A DNA stretch of 62,220 nt from Actinomycetota bacterium (GTDB taxonomy: Bacteria > Actinomycetota > Acidimicrobiia > Acidimicrobiales > Ilumatobacteraceae): positions 1 to 62,220 of the forward strand of contig JACQZX010000093.1 of assembly GCA_016213665.1 (NCBI GenBank), in the 5' to 3' direction. Position numbers and translations under genes: made by a program. Below the pieces are notes generated by a model, which saw only the letters and a program-made list of their open reading frames with translations, ran no database searches and was not told the origin of the DNA. Shown in pieces: positions 38,049 through 46,305 of the stretch (the stretch's first letter is position 1; each line of letters opens with the position of its first letter).

Positions 38049-38570
38049 GTGGATCTCAGCAAAATCAGCAAAGGTGGCCAGATTTTCTCGGCCGCCGGAA
38101 TCGTTTACTTCATTGCATCTCTGCTCCCGTGGTACACCTTCGATGTCGGTCCGGAGTTGCGCTCCATCGGGATTGAGGATGTCAGCGCCAACGCATGGGG
38201 CGACCTCGGATTCCTTTGGGGAGCACTGTGGGCCATACTGTTTCTGGCCGCGACTTTGGCCTTGGTGCTGCCGGCCTTCGGCGTTTCCGTCCCCAAGTTT
38301 CCAGCCGCCGGATACTTGGCCGTGGCAGCGCTCGCGACGCTGTTCACCGTCCTCAAGCTCTTGATCGGTGAGGATGATCCCATCGAGACCAGCTTCGGCA
38401 TCATCCTTGCTGTTGTCGCCGCGCTGGGTGCGCTGTTCGGGGCGTTCACAATGTTCAAGGATGCCGGCGGCAGCTTGAGCGACCTCAAGGACATGAACAA
38501 GATGAAGTCGCAGTTCGGTGGTGGCGGTACGCCGCCCCCGGGGATGCCGCCCCCGCCGCCCCCGCGTTGA
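38049..38570 (+). CDS. four-helix membrane protein with proline-rich tail
   Basis: A 173-residue protein with four membrane helices: the first near FSAAGIVYFIASLLPWYTF, the others at about 55-75, 85-105 and 115-135. A cytoplasmic tail ends in Gly- and Pro-rich sequence (FGGGGTPPPGMPPPPPPR). The GTG start has GGAGG six bases upstream. I recognise no family; similar tails occur in actinobacterial membrane proteins thought to bind partners. A bidirectional terminator follows. Confidence 0.8.
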   Translation: MDLSKISKGGQIFSAAGIVYFIASLLPWYTFDVGPELRSIGIEDVSANAWGDLGFLWGALWAILFLAATLALVLPAFGVSVPKFPAAGYLAVAALATLFTVLKLLIGEDDPIETSFGIILAVVAALGALFGAFTMFKDAGGSLSDLKDMNKMKSQFGGGGTPPPGMPPPPPPR

Positions 38571-38593
38571 ACCGACTCGGGTAATTCTGCTGC

Positions 38594-38621
38594 ACGACCC
38601 CGCCTCACATGGCGGGGTCGT
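38594..38621. terminator. bidirectional hairpin terminator
   Basis: Perfect 11-bp arms (ACGACCCCGCC and complement) with a 6-base loop between convergent genes. The loop and right arm overlap the last codons of the response-regulator gene. Short T-rich bases follow on the plus strand. Confidence 0.8.
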
Positions 38622-39291
38622 TGCGCGTCTGGGCAGTACCCAAACCCTTCGTCCGCGCCTTCACGACTGCTTCTGCTCGCGATTCCACATGCAGCTTGGC
38701 GAAGATCAGCGACACATAGTTGCGCACGGTCTTCTGGCTGAGGTGCAGTCGCCGCGAGATGGCGGCGTTGTCGAGTCCATCGGCGAGGGAATCGAGTACC
38801 TCGCGTTCGCGCTGGGTCAGCTCGGGAAACGGCGGCAGTGCCGGAATTCGCCGGGAAGGACTGGCGAGGGCGGGAAGGTGTTGCACGACGGCACGCCCGA
38901 GCACGGCATGCCCCTCGTGCACCATCTCGATCACACGCTGGATGTCGCTTTGCCGCGAGCCTTTGACGAGGTATCCACGGGCGCCCGCGGCAAGCGCTTC
39001 CGAAACCGAAGCGTCGTCATCGAACATCGTCAGCGCGATGACGGCGATATGCGGAGCGGCGTCGACGAGCCGACGAGTTGCCTCGATGCCGCCGATACCC
39101 GGCATCTGCAGATCCATCAGCACAACATCGGGTTGTAGGGCAACGCATCGCTCAACGGCTGTCTCCCCGTCGGGCGCGGTGCCGACCAGCTCAAAGTCCT
39201 GGCCCTCGCCGGTTTGATCGCCACTGAACAGCAGAGCGAGCGTGCGCACGAAGACCGGATGGTCGTCGGCAACGAACAGTCGTATGGTCAC
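38605..39291 (-). CDS. NarL/FixJ-family response regulator
   Basis: A 228-residue two-component regulator. The receiver domain (about 1-125) has the acidic pocket ADDHPVF and the phosphoacceptor Asp in DVVLMDLQMPG. A LuxR-type helix-turn-helix lies at the C-terminus (LTQREREVLDSLADGLDNAA, then NYVSLIFAKLHVESRAEAVV). The GTG start at 39291 overlaps the kinase stop by four bases, so the kinase upstream is its partner. Targets are unknown. The terminator hairpin overlaps its 3' end. Confidence 0.93.
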   Translation of the reverse strand: MTIRLFVADDHPVFVRTLALLFSGDQTGEGQDFELVGTAPDGETAVERCVALQPDVVLMDLQMPGIGGIEATRRLVDAAPHIAVIALTMFDDDASVSEALAAGARGYLVKGSRQSDIQRVIEMVHEGHAVLGRAVVQHLPALASPSRRIPALPPFPELTQREREVLDSLADGLDNAAISRRLHLSQKTVRNYVSLIFAKLHVESRAEAVVKARTKGLGTAQTRNDPAM

Positions 39292-41288
39292 GCGGGTACC
39301 GCCGCGAGCGGAAGCCAAGCAAGCACACGTGTACCCGGGCGGCTTGATTCGATGCGCAAGCCTCCACGCAACTCTTCCGCGCGCTCGCGCATTGATGCGA
39401 GACCGACACCATCAACCGCCGAGCTCGACATCCCCTGACCATCGTCAGCCACCTCGACCCAAAGATCGCCTTGGCGAATGTCTAGTACAACGTCGCAACG
39501 CTTCGCATCCGCGTGACGAGTCACGTTGGTCAAGGCCTCGGTTGCGATTCGATAAGCGGCCACCTCGACCGCCGCCGGCAGATCTGGCAGCTGCCCAAGG
39601 TCGACTCGCACGTCAAGCGCTCCCGCCGCGCGCGATCCGAGGGCCCGTGCGTAGTGCTCGATCGCGCGAGCGAGACCCATCTCGTCGAGCGACGGAGGCC
39701 GCAGGCCGTAGACGAGACGGCGAATGTCGTCGATCGCCTGTCGCACGTCGCCGTTGAGTTCCGTCAACAAGGTTGCAAGTTCGCTTGGCGGAAGGCGCTG
39801 TGCGGCGGCGTCGAGTCCGAGCGCAACGCTGGCCAAGGTCGGCCCCAGGCCATCATGCAAATCTCCTCGCAAACGGCGCCGTTCTTCCTCGCGAGCTACC
39901 ACGATCTCCTCGCGGCTCAGGCGCAGTTGCGTCTCAAGAAACACATCACGAGCTACGACGCCGGCCTGGCCTGCCAGCTGCGCAAGTAGTTCCCGTTCCC
40001 GGTCACGCAACGGCTCGGATGGTGAGCGGCGACCGACGAGCAACCTGCCCAGGTCTGCTCCAGCGAAGGCGAGAGGGAACTCCTCCACCTCAGTCGTGCG
40101 AGCGCCCGCGTCGATGGTAAGTGTCCGAGCAGTCTGCGGTGCACCGAGTTCGACAGCGACGTACGGCAACAGCATCGTCTGCGCAACTTCGCTGACCATC
40201 GCGGTCAGAGCTTCACGCGCGCCCGACGCCTGGGACAGGCGAACACCGACATCGCGCAACACAAGGTCGGGCCGATTGCTCTGGCCGTAGATGTGTCGCT
40301 GAGCCCACCGCTGCACGCTCGCGTGCGCGGGGATCAGCGCCAACGCCAGTGCGACGGTGGACAACGCCCGCGCGATCCGGTCGGAGGCGCTGAAGGCCTC
40401 AGAACCGAGCGTCAAGGCGGCAAGGTAGACGGCGGTACCAAGCGCAGCGAGCGCGATGTAGACCACAAATCGACGCACGACGACGCGAACGTCGAGCAGA
40501 TGGTCGAAGAGCGCTGCCATCGCCAATGAGACCGGCAACAGTGCACTGGTGATCTGTTCCCAGGTATCTCCCGGCCAGTACCAATCAGGAACGATCTCAC
40601 GACCAAGTTCGCCGACCCCGACAAAACTGAGCGCTGCCGCACCGAGCACGAACCAGCGCGTCTGGCGGCGCACCGCCGATCCGTTCAGCATCAGCCCCGC
40701 GACCAGCAGCGATCCCGTCGCAAGTAGTCCCGCGATCCACTGTCCACGCTGTGCCCACTTGGCCATTTCGGCGGCGAACCTTCGGAACGCTGTCGACGAA
40801 TCGTCGGTGAAGCCCATCGGCTGGTCGTACGCCATGATGAACTGCCCTACGCACCACACCGCAGTGACGGCGAGGCCCGCCCACATCACCGTCCGCCGCG
40901 CTCGTCGCAGTGTTTCGCCGATAACGAGCGATGGTGCGACGATCAAGAGCAACGAGCGGGCCACGAACCACGGCCAAACGATCAGCCACGGCACCCTCTC
41001 CAACACCCAGTCCGGAGCGTCCGCGATGTACAGCTCAACAAGGAAAGGCTGCGAAGCGTACATCCAGCCGCCGATCAATCCGGCCGAGAGGATCACCCAC
41101 CCGATGGCTTGGTCTGGGCGTCGCCACGCGAACCACACGCCGACGACACCCGACGAGAGTGCAATCGCCAAGTGCGTCGACGCGTACGGGTTAGGAATGT
41201 CCTCCTGCCACACCGCGTAGTGCAATCGTGCCGACACGATCGCACTCGCGAGGACGAGCCCCAGGACTAATGCCAGTGATCTGCGCAT
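39288..41288 (-). CDS. membrane sensor histidine kinase, HisKA_3 type
   Basis: A 666-residue kinase partnered with the NarL-type regulator downstream. The N-terminal half has about ten hydrophobic helices (1-330), then a GAF-like domain (about 345-455). The HisKA_3 phosphoacceptor segment is EEERRRLRGDLHDGLGPTLA, and the ATPase domain holds ATEALTNVTRHADA and VADDGQGM. The membrane part resembles sensors for small lipophilic or envelope signals, but the ligand is unknown. TAGTGT seven bases before the ATG suggests a leaderless start. Confidence 0.93.
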   Translation of the reverse strand: MRRSLALVLGLVLASAIVSARLHYAVWQEDIPNPYASTHLAIALSSGVVGVWFAWRRPDQAIGWVILSAGLIGGWMYASQPFLVELYIADAPDWVLERVPWLIVWPWFVARSLLLIVAPSLVIGETLRRARRTVMWAGLAVTAVWCVGQFIMAYDQPMGFTDDSSTAFRRFAAEMAKWAQRGQWIAGLLATGSLLVAGLMLNGSAVRRQTRWFVLGAAALSFVGVGELGREIVPDWYWPGDTWEQITSALLPVSLAMAALFDHLLDVRVVVRRFVVYIALAALGTAVYLAALTLGSEAFSASDRIARALSTVALALALIPAHASVQRWAQRHIYGQSNRPDLVLRDVGVRLSQASGAREALTAMVSEVAQTMLLPYVAVELGAPQTARTLTIDAGARTTEVEEFPLAFAGADLGRLLVGRRSPSEPLRDRERELLAQLAGQAGVVARDVFLETQLRLSREEIVVAREEERRRLRGDLHDGLGPTLASVALGLDAAAQRLPPSELATLLTELNGDVRQAIDDIRRLVYGLRPPSLDEMGLARAIEHYARALGSRAAGALDVRVDLGQLPDLPAAVEVAAYRIATEALTNVTRHADAKRCDVVLDIRQGDLWVEVADDGQGMSSSAVDGVGLASMRERAEELRGGLRIESSRPGTRVLAWLPLAAVPA

Positions 41289-41295
41289 GGGACGG

Positions 41296-41301
41296 ACACT
41301 A
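41296..41301 (-). promoter_or_regulatory. -10 hexamer for leaderless kinase/regulator operon
   Basis: TAGTGT seven bases before the ATG at 41288. Confidence 0.5.
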
Positions 41302-41311
41302 CGTGGTGACG

Positions 41312-41815
41312 TCAGCTGCTAAATCCGGGGCAGTCACGCGGATCAACGGCTTTCAGCGCAGCATCCATGGCTGCAAAGTCAGCGTCACCCTGTCCCATGG
41401 CCGCATCGAACCCGGCGTCGTCTCCCGCGCTCGCGGCGTCGATGGCCGCCTGCCACGTGGCCTGCAGCTTTTCGACCGCCGCAATCGTCGCGACCGTACC
41501 GGCATCGTCCTCGGACGGATGCGGCAACCTGGCAGCGGCGATGATCCGATCCAGGAATTCGATCGGCGTCGGCAGAAACTCCGCCCACTCGGCCACCGAC
41601 GCCCCGTCAGGGTGGGCCTCAGTGAACTCGGGGAATCCCGACTGGTCGCCGCCAATCGTCGCACACGCGGCCTGGAACCACTCCTCGTGGGTCGCACTGT
41701 CGGAACCCTTGTCATCGTCGCCACACGCTGCCAGAGCGGAACTCGCCACGGCAAGACCCGCGATCAAATGGACGGCTCTGCGCGTGAACCGCGACTGAGT
41801 TACTGACTCTCTCAT
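41312..41815 (-). CDS. small lipoprotein, tandem paralogue 1
   Basis: A 167-residue predicted lipoprotein: basic start RESVTQSRFTRRAVH, hydrophobic core, lipobox ALAAC, then GDDDKGSDSATHEEWF. The mature part is acidic and helical with a Cys near the start (QAACATIGG) and one near the end (PRDCPGFSS), possibly a disulfide. The ATG overlaps the stop of its upstream paralogue by four bases. No family is recognised. Confidence 0.8.
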   Translation of the reverse strand: MRESVTQSRFTRRAVHLIAGLAVASSALAACGDDDKGSDSATHEEWFQAACATIGGDQSGFPEFTEAHPDGASVAEWAEFLPTPIEFLDRIIAAARLPHPSEDDAGTVATIAAVEKLQATWQAAIDAASAGDDAGFDAAMGQGDADFAAMDAALKAVDPRDCPGFSS

Positions 41816-42315
41816 GATGACAACTCCGAGCAATCGCGTGGTTCGGCTGCATGGAGGGCGTCCTCCATCGCGGGGACGTCAACGCCCTGGGCCTGTTCCT
41901 CGAGTTCATCGAATGTCGCCTGATCCCCAGCGTTCGCTGCGTCGACGCTTGCCTGCCACGTGTCCTGCAACTTGTGAACCGCAGCAACGGCGGCGGCCAA
42001 GGGAGCGTCAAGCTCGATGGGATGCGACAGGTCGGCGACGACCTCGAGCTTGTTCAGCTCCTCGATCGCGTGCGGCAGGAATTCTGCCCAGTCGGCCAGC
42101 GTTGGCTCGGGATGGGCCGCGAAGAAGGCGTCAAACCCCGGGTCGGCTTCGGCGAGCACCTCGCACGCTGCCGCGAACCATTCATCATGCGTTGCGCGGT
42201 CGGAGCCTTTTTCGTCGTCGCCACACGCTGCCAGAGCGGAACTTGCCACGGCAAGACCCGCGATCAAATGGACGGCTCTGCGCGTGAACCGCGACTGAGT
42301 TACTGACTGTCTCAT
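41812..42315 (-). CDS. small lipoprotein, tandem paralogue 2
   Basis: A 167-residue lipoprotein of the same length as the next gene. The first 36 residues are nearly identical to it (RQSVTQSRFTRRAVH, lipobox ALAAC) and the corresponding DNA is nearly identical too, while the mature domain is clearly diverged (WFAAACEVLAEADPGFDAF, ending PRDCSELSS). The conserved WAEFLP and TWQA segments show shared ancestry. It has an AGGGGG ribosome site and is divergent from the ABC exporter. Function unknown. Confidence 0.82.
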   Translation of the reverse strand: MRQSVTQSRFTRRAVHLIAGLAVASSALAACGDDEKGSDRATHDEWFAAACEVLAEADPGFDAFFAAHPEPTLADWAEFLPHAIEELNKLEVVADLSHPIELDAPLAAAVAAVHKLQDTWQASVDAANAGDQATFDELEEQAQGVDVPAMEDALHAAEPRDCSELSS

Positions 42316-42402
42316 GCTGTACCCCCTGTTGTGAACACCCCGACCGATGTCGGAGCCAGGTTCACAGAATGCGACCGACGGCGACCCGAGCGGAAGGGAC
42401 CG

Positions 42403-42424
42403 GTGTCCCGAATTATCGGGACAC
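42403..42424. promoter_or_regulatory. 22-bp inverted repeat, candidate operator
   Basis: Perfect 9-base arms GTGTCCCGA and TCGGGACAC flank ATTA. The site lies in the divergent region between the lipoprotein pair and the ABC exporter, just upstream of a -10-like TACCAT (42445-42450), where it would overlap the -35 region. Typical of a TetR- or MarR-type operator; no regulator gene is adjacent. Confidence 0.6.
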
Positions 42425-42459
42425 GGCCGAACACGACCACCCGCTACCATCGCCCGGGC

Positions 42460-43386
42460 ATGTCCGAGCCGCTGATCGTTGCCGAACAACTGATCAAGCG
42501 ATTCGGCGAGTTCACCGCCGTCGATGGCATCGACGTGCAAGTGGAAAAGGGTGAAGCATTCGGCTTCCTCGGGCCGAACGGTGCCGGCAAGAGCAGCACC
42601 ATGCGCATGATCGCGTGTGTCTCACCGATCACCGCCGGTCGTCTGCGGGTTTTCGGACTCGACCCCGCTACCCAGGGTGCAGACATTCGTCGACGAATTG
42701 GGGTCGTTCCGCAACTCGACACGCTCGACGTCGAGCTCAGCGTGCAGGAGAACCTGTGGCTCTACGGTCGCTTCTTCGACCTACCCCGCCCCGAGGCGAA
42801 ACGACGTTCCGCCGAGTTACTGGAATTCGCACAGCTCACCGATCGCGCGACGAGCGTGGTCGAAAGCCTCAGTGGTGGCATGAAGCGCCGCTTGTCGATC
42901 GCCCGTTCGCTGATCAACGAGCCAGAGTTGCTGCTGCTCGACGAACCGACCACCGGTCTTGATCCGCAGGCTCGCCACGTCTTGTGGGACCGCTTGTACC
43001 GCTTGAAGCAGCAGGGTGTAACGCTCGTGCTGACCACGCACTACATGGACGAAGCCGAGCAGTTGTGCGATCGGTTGGTGGTGATGGATCAGGGGAAGAT
43101 CGTTGCCGAAGGATCTCCACGCTCATTGATCGGGCAGTACGCCACTCGAGAAGTCCTCGAGCTTCGCTTCGCCGCCGACGGCAACGCAGCCGCTGCGCCG
43201 CAATTAGAGGGCATCGGCGAGCGCCAGGAACTGCTGCCCGATCGGGTGCTGATCTACGCCGACGACGGCGAACATGCGCTTACCGAGACTCACCACCGCG
43301 GGCTGCAGCCAGAGAGCGCCCTTGTGCGCCGCGCCAGCCTTGAAGATGTGTTCTTGTTGCTCACCGGACGGACATTGGTCGATTGA
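42460..43386 (+). CDS. ABC-2 exporter ATP-binding protein (DrrA/NodI-like)
   Basis: A 308-residue ATPase of a drug or polysaccharide exporter. It has Walker A GPNGAGKSS (about 42-50), the Q-loop near VVPQLDTLD, the signature LSGGMKRR, Walker B LLLLDEPTTGLDP and the switch His in LTTHYMDEAEQLC. The C-terminal extension (about 225-308) is typical of the DrrA/NodI group. It is coupled to two permeases downstream by 1-base TGATG overlaps. Confidence 0.93.
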   Translation: MSEPLIVAEQLIKRFGEFTAVDGIDVQVEKGEAFGFLGPNGAGKSSTMRMIACVSPITAGRLRVFGLDPATQGADIRRRIGVVPQLDTLDVELSVQENLWLYGRFFDLPRPEAKRRSAELLEFAQLTDRATSVVESLSGGMKRRLSIARSLINEPELLLLDEPTTGLDPQARHVLWDRLYRLKQQGVTLVLTTHYMDEAEQLCDRLVVMDQGKIVAEGSPRSLIGQYATREVLELRFAADGNAAAAPQLEGIGERQELLPDRVLIYADDGEHALTETHHRGLQPESALVRRASLEDVFLLLTGRTLVD

Positions 43387-44177
43387 TGGCAGCCATGGGT
43401 ACACCGGGGGCGCTGCGCGTCGCGAGTTGGCACCTCACCGCGTTCCGACGGTTCTGGCGGCTGAACCTGCTCTCGTCGTTGGTGCAGCCGCTGCTGTACC
43501 TGCTCGGCCTCGGCGTTGGCGTCGGCTCATTGGTCGACCGCAACACCGGTTCTGGGCAGCTGCTCGGCTCCGCCTCCTACGTCGCTTTCGTCGCCCCCGG
43601 CCTGCTGGTCACCACCGCGATGGCACTTACTGCCGGCGAGAGCATGTGGCCGGTGATGGGCTCGCTCACATGGCAGCGCGGCTACCACGGCATAGCCGCC
43701 ACCTCATTGGAGGCTCGCGACATCGTCTTCGGCCACGGAACTTGGATGATGGTCAGGAGTGGGATCGCCGCGACTGCGGTGGCGATTGTGTTGGCTTGCT
43801 TCCGCGAGACCCGGTCGTGGGGATTACTGCCCGGGATCTTGGCGGCAATCGCCGTCGGTGTCTCGTTCGCGATGCCGATCATGGCCTTCTCGATCAACGT
43901 CAAGCTCGACGGAGCGTTCGCCGGACTGCAACGTTTCCTCATCATTCCGCTGTTTCTGTTCGGCGGCGCGTTCTACCCAATCTCTCAGCTACCGACGGTG
44001 GTGCAGTGGGTGGCCAGGCTCTTCCCCTTATGGCACGGCGTGGTCATGGCGCGCGACTTCAGCGTCGGCGATGTCGATTGGGCGGGTGTCGTCGGCCACA
44101 CCGCTTACATCGCCGCGTGGGTCGTCGCCGGCACATGGATCGCGATCATTCGGCTACGCAAGCGGTTGTACCCCTGA
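43386..44177 (+). CDS. ABC-2 type permease, first subunit
   Basis: A 263-residue membrane subunit with about six helices, from the NodJ/DrrB-type ABC-2 family: VASWHLTAFRRFWRLNLLSS at the start and FLFGGAFYPISQLP in the penultimate helix region. The ATG overlaps the ATPase stop by one base. It forms a heterodimer with the next gene product. The substrate is unknown. Confidence 0.9.
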   Translation: MAAMGTPGALRVASWHLTAFRRFWRLNLLSSLVQPLLYLLGLGVGVGSLVDRNTGSGQLLGSASYVAFVAPGLLVTTAMALTAGESMWPVMGSLTWQRGYHGIAATSLEARDIVFGHGTWMMVRSGIAATAVAIVLACFRETRSWGLLPGILAAIAVGVSFAMPIMAFSINVKLDGAFAGLQRFLIIPLFLFGGAFYPISQLPTVVQWVARLFPLWHGVVMARDFSVGDVDWAGVVGHTAYIAAWVVAGTWIAIIRLRKRLYP

Positions 44178-44965
44178 TGTTGCTGCGCATCGTTCCTCCG
44201 GCCCTGGTCGTGCGGCGACCACACCGCATGATCGAACGCCACGTCGTCGCCTATCGCCGGCAATGGCTGATCGTGGTCAGCGGCTTCTTCGAGCCGCTGT
44301 TCTATCTTCTCAGCATGCGCGCTGGTTTGAGCGATCTCGTCGGCAAGGTGTCGATCGCCGGCAGGCAGGTGTCGTACGAAGCCTTTGTGGCACCGGCATT
44401 GATGGCGTCATCGGCGATGAACGGCGCGATCTTCGACTCGACCGGCAACGTTCTGCATCGCATGAAATACGCGCGCATCTACGACGCTGCACTGGCGACA
44501 CCGATGACACCTGTCGACGTTGCCGTCGGTGAGATCGGCTGGGCACTGATTCGCGGCCAACTGTACGCATGCAGTTTCCTCGGTGTGATGGCCGCGCTCG
44601 GGTTGGTGGAATCGTGGTGGGGATTGCTGGCGCTGCCGGCGTGCGCACTAGTCGGCCTGACTTTCGCGAGCATCGGTTTCGCTGGCACGACGTTCATGCG
44701 CGGCTGGGCCGACATGGAGATCGTCACCACGCTGATGATGCCGCTGGCGTTGTTCTCGGCCACGTTCTTCCCGATCTCCAGCTACGGATCGTGGTCGTGG
44801 CTGGTGCAACTCTCGCCGCTGTATCACGGAGTGGTGTTGGTGCGGGCAGCCAACACCGGCGTCTGGGACGCATCGCTACTCGGCCACATTGCTGTACTGC
44901 TCGGGCTGGCGCTGGCAGCAATCGTGATCGCCGCCCGCCGCCTCGACCTGCTGTTGCGCAAGTAG
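44177..44965 (+). CDS. ABC-2 type permease, second subunit
   Basis: A 262-residue paralogue of the first permease with the same layout: VVAYRRQWLIVVSGFFEPLF, SYEAFVAPALMASSAMNGAI, and FSATFFPISSYGSW near the end. The ATG overlaps the upstream stop by one base, so two distinct permeases and one ATPase make the exporter. A dispersed repeat element starts 18 bases after its stop. Confidence 0.9.
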   Translation: MLLRIVPPALVVRRPHRMIERHVVAYRRQWLIVVSGFFEPLFYLLSMRAGLSDLVGKVSIAGRQVSYEAFVAPALMASSAMNGAIFDSTGNVLHRMKYARIYDAALATPMTPVDVAVGEIGWALIRGQLYACSFLGVMAALGLVESWWGLLALPACALVGLTFASIGFAGTTFMRGWADMEIVTTLMMPLALFSATFFPISSYGSWSWLVQLSPLYHGVVLVRAANTGVWDASLLGHIAVLLGLALAAIVIAARRLDLLLRK

Positions 44966-44976
44966 CAGGTGCGACC

Positions 44977-46200
44977 ATGAGGATTCTGGGGCTTCTGGGG
45001 CTGGATCGTCCCAAACCGGCTTCTGGGGCTGAATCGTTCCGGGAGCCGGAACGATTCGCGCCCAGAACGGTGGCAGTCGTCGCCGGATTGGTGGCGACAG
45101 TCTTCGTCGTGCTTCGTCTGTTCATCGCCGCCGACGGTGACGTGAGCAAGTTCGTCGTCGCCGGCTCGGCACACACCGACGCCGCGCAAGTCGAGCCCGT
45201 GATTCATGTATTCGACTCCGACGGGTACGACGGGCAGTTCTACTGGCGACTGGCGACGAACCCGGCGAAGCTCGACCTGGCGAGGTACCGAGGAGTGCAG
45301 CTCGACTCGCCTCTGCGCCTGTCGCGCTTCGGATACCCGGCGATGGCGTGGGTCGTCGCCGCCGGTCAGGCGGCGTGGGTGAAGTGGTCACTCGTCATCG
45401 TCAACATTTTCAGTATGGCCGTGCTGGCGGCATCAGGAGCGTGGCTCGCGCGCAGCCGCGGTCGACCGGCCCTCGCGGGCTTGCTGGTGGCATCCTCTTC
45501 CGGCCTGGTGATGTCGCTCAGCCGCGACCTCGGCGAGGTGACAATGGTCGCCGCTCTCGTCGGTGGAGTCGCGCTGATGGAAAGGCGGCGGTACCAGTTG
45601 GCCGGTGCGTGCTGGCTACTTGCCTGCCTCACTCACGAGCAGGCACTGTTCTGCGTCGTCCCTTATGCCGCTTACCGTGGCGTTCAGATGCTTCGCCGCC
45701 GTGCGTGGGCGCTCACCGCCCCAGATCTTCCGTGGATCATGGCGCTCGCCGCGTTCGCCGTGTGGCAGTCGGCCTGTCGCGTGATCCTGGGCAAGTTCCC
45801 GGTGCTCGAATCCGGTGGCGAGACGATCGACCTGCCAATGCGAGGTTTCGTCAGTCAAGTGTCCTATTGGGCACACCACGGCCTCGCTCGCCAACAGATA
45901 CTCGTTGTCCCGCAATTCGTTCTGCTGACCACGCTCGTCGTGTTCGCCTTTCGCAGCCTGGCCAGCCTGGCTCCAACGGATCAGTGGCTAGGGTGGGCGC
46001 TTGCGGGAGCGACCGCGACGGCGGCTTCGCTGTCGAAGATCGTTTGGCTCGGCCCCGCCGAGTTGCGCCAGATTGTGGTGCTGTCCACGATCGCATGGCT
46101 GGTCATCGTGGTTTCGAATCGTCGAGTACCCGCGGTGCTGGTGATGGCGACATGCGCGGTGTGGCTGATGACGGCCGCGCTGCGAATTGTGGCGGTGTAG
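44977..46200 (+). CDS. polytopic membrane protein of unknown function with repeat-derived N-terminus
   Basis: A 407-residue protein with about ten hydrophobic helices. The acidic first loop (HVFDSDGYDGQFYWRLATNP) and SRDLGEVTMVA recall GT-C-type transferases; the function is not established. ATG 44977 has AGGTG six bases upstream and is 11 bases after the permease stop. The first 27 codons are nonetheless the dispersed repeat copy B (MRILGLLGLDRPKPASGAES). An in-frame GTG at 45070 just after the repeat would exclude it. The start is therefore uncertain. Confidence 0.78.
   Translation: MRILGLLGLDRPKPASGAESFREPERFAPRTVAVVAGLVATVFVVLRLFIAADGDVSKFVVAGSAHTDAAQVEPVIHVFDSDGYDGQFYWRLATNPAKLDLARYRGVQLDSPLRLSRFGYPAMAWVVAAGQAAWVKWSLVIVNIFSMAVLAASGAWLARSRGRPALAGLLVASSSGLVMSLSRDLGEVTMVAALVGGVALMERRRYQLAGACWLLACLTHEQALFCVVPYAAYRGVQMLRRRAWALTAPDLPWIMALAAFAVWQSACRVILGKFPVLESGGETIDLPMRGFVSQVSYWAHHGLARQQILVVPQFVLLTTLVVFAFRSLASLAPTDQWLGWALAGATATAASLSKIVWLGPAELRQIVVLSTIAWLVIVVSNRRVPAVLVMATCAVWLMTAALRIVAV
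44983..45057 (+). repeat. dispersed 28-base-period repeat, copy B, with hairpin
   Basis: GCTTCTGGGGCTG occurs at 44991 and 45019 (28-base period), with a truncated extra unit before it (from 44984). A perfect hairpin follows: GAATCGTTCCGG, loop GAG, CCGGAACGATTC (45031-45057). It lies just after the ABC exporter genes and inside the next open frame. Confidence 0.88.
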
Positions 46201-46305
46201 AGCGCCGAACCCGCTGTGCGTCGAGGCCCGACCCCACACGAGTGATGTCCAGCGTGACGACTTGAGCGGCTGAAACTAGGGACGACTGAGTCATCCCGTC
46301 GTGAG

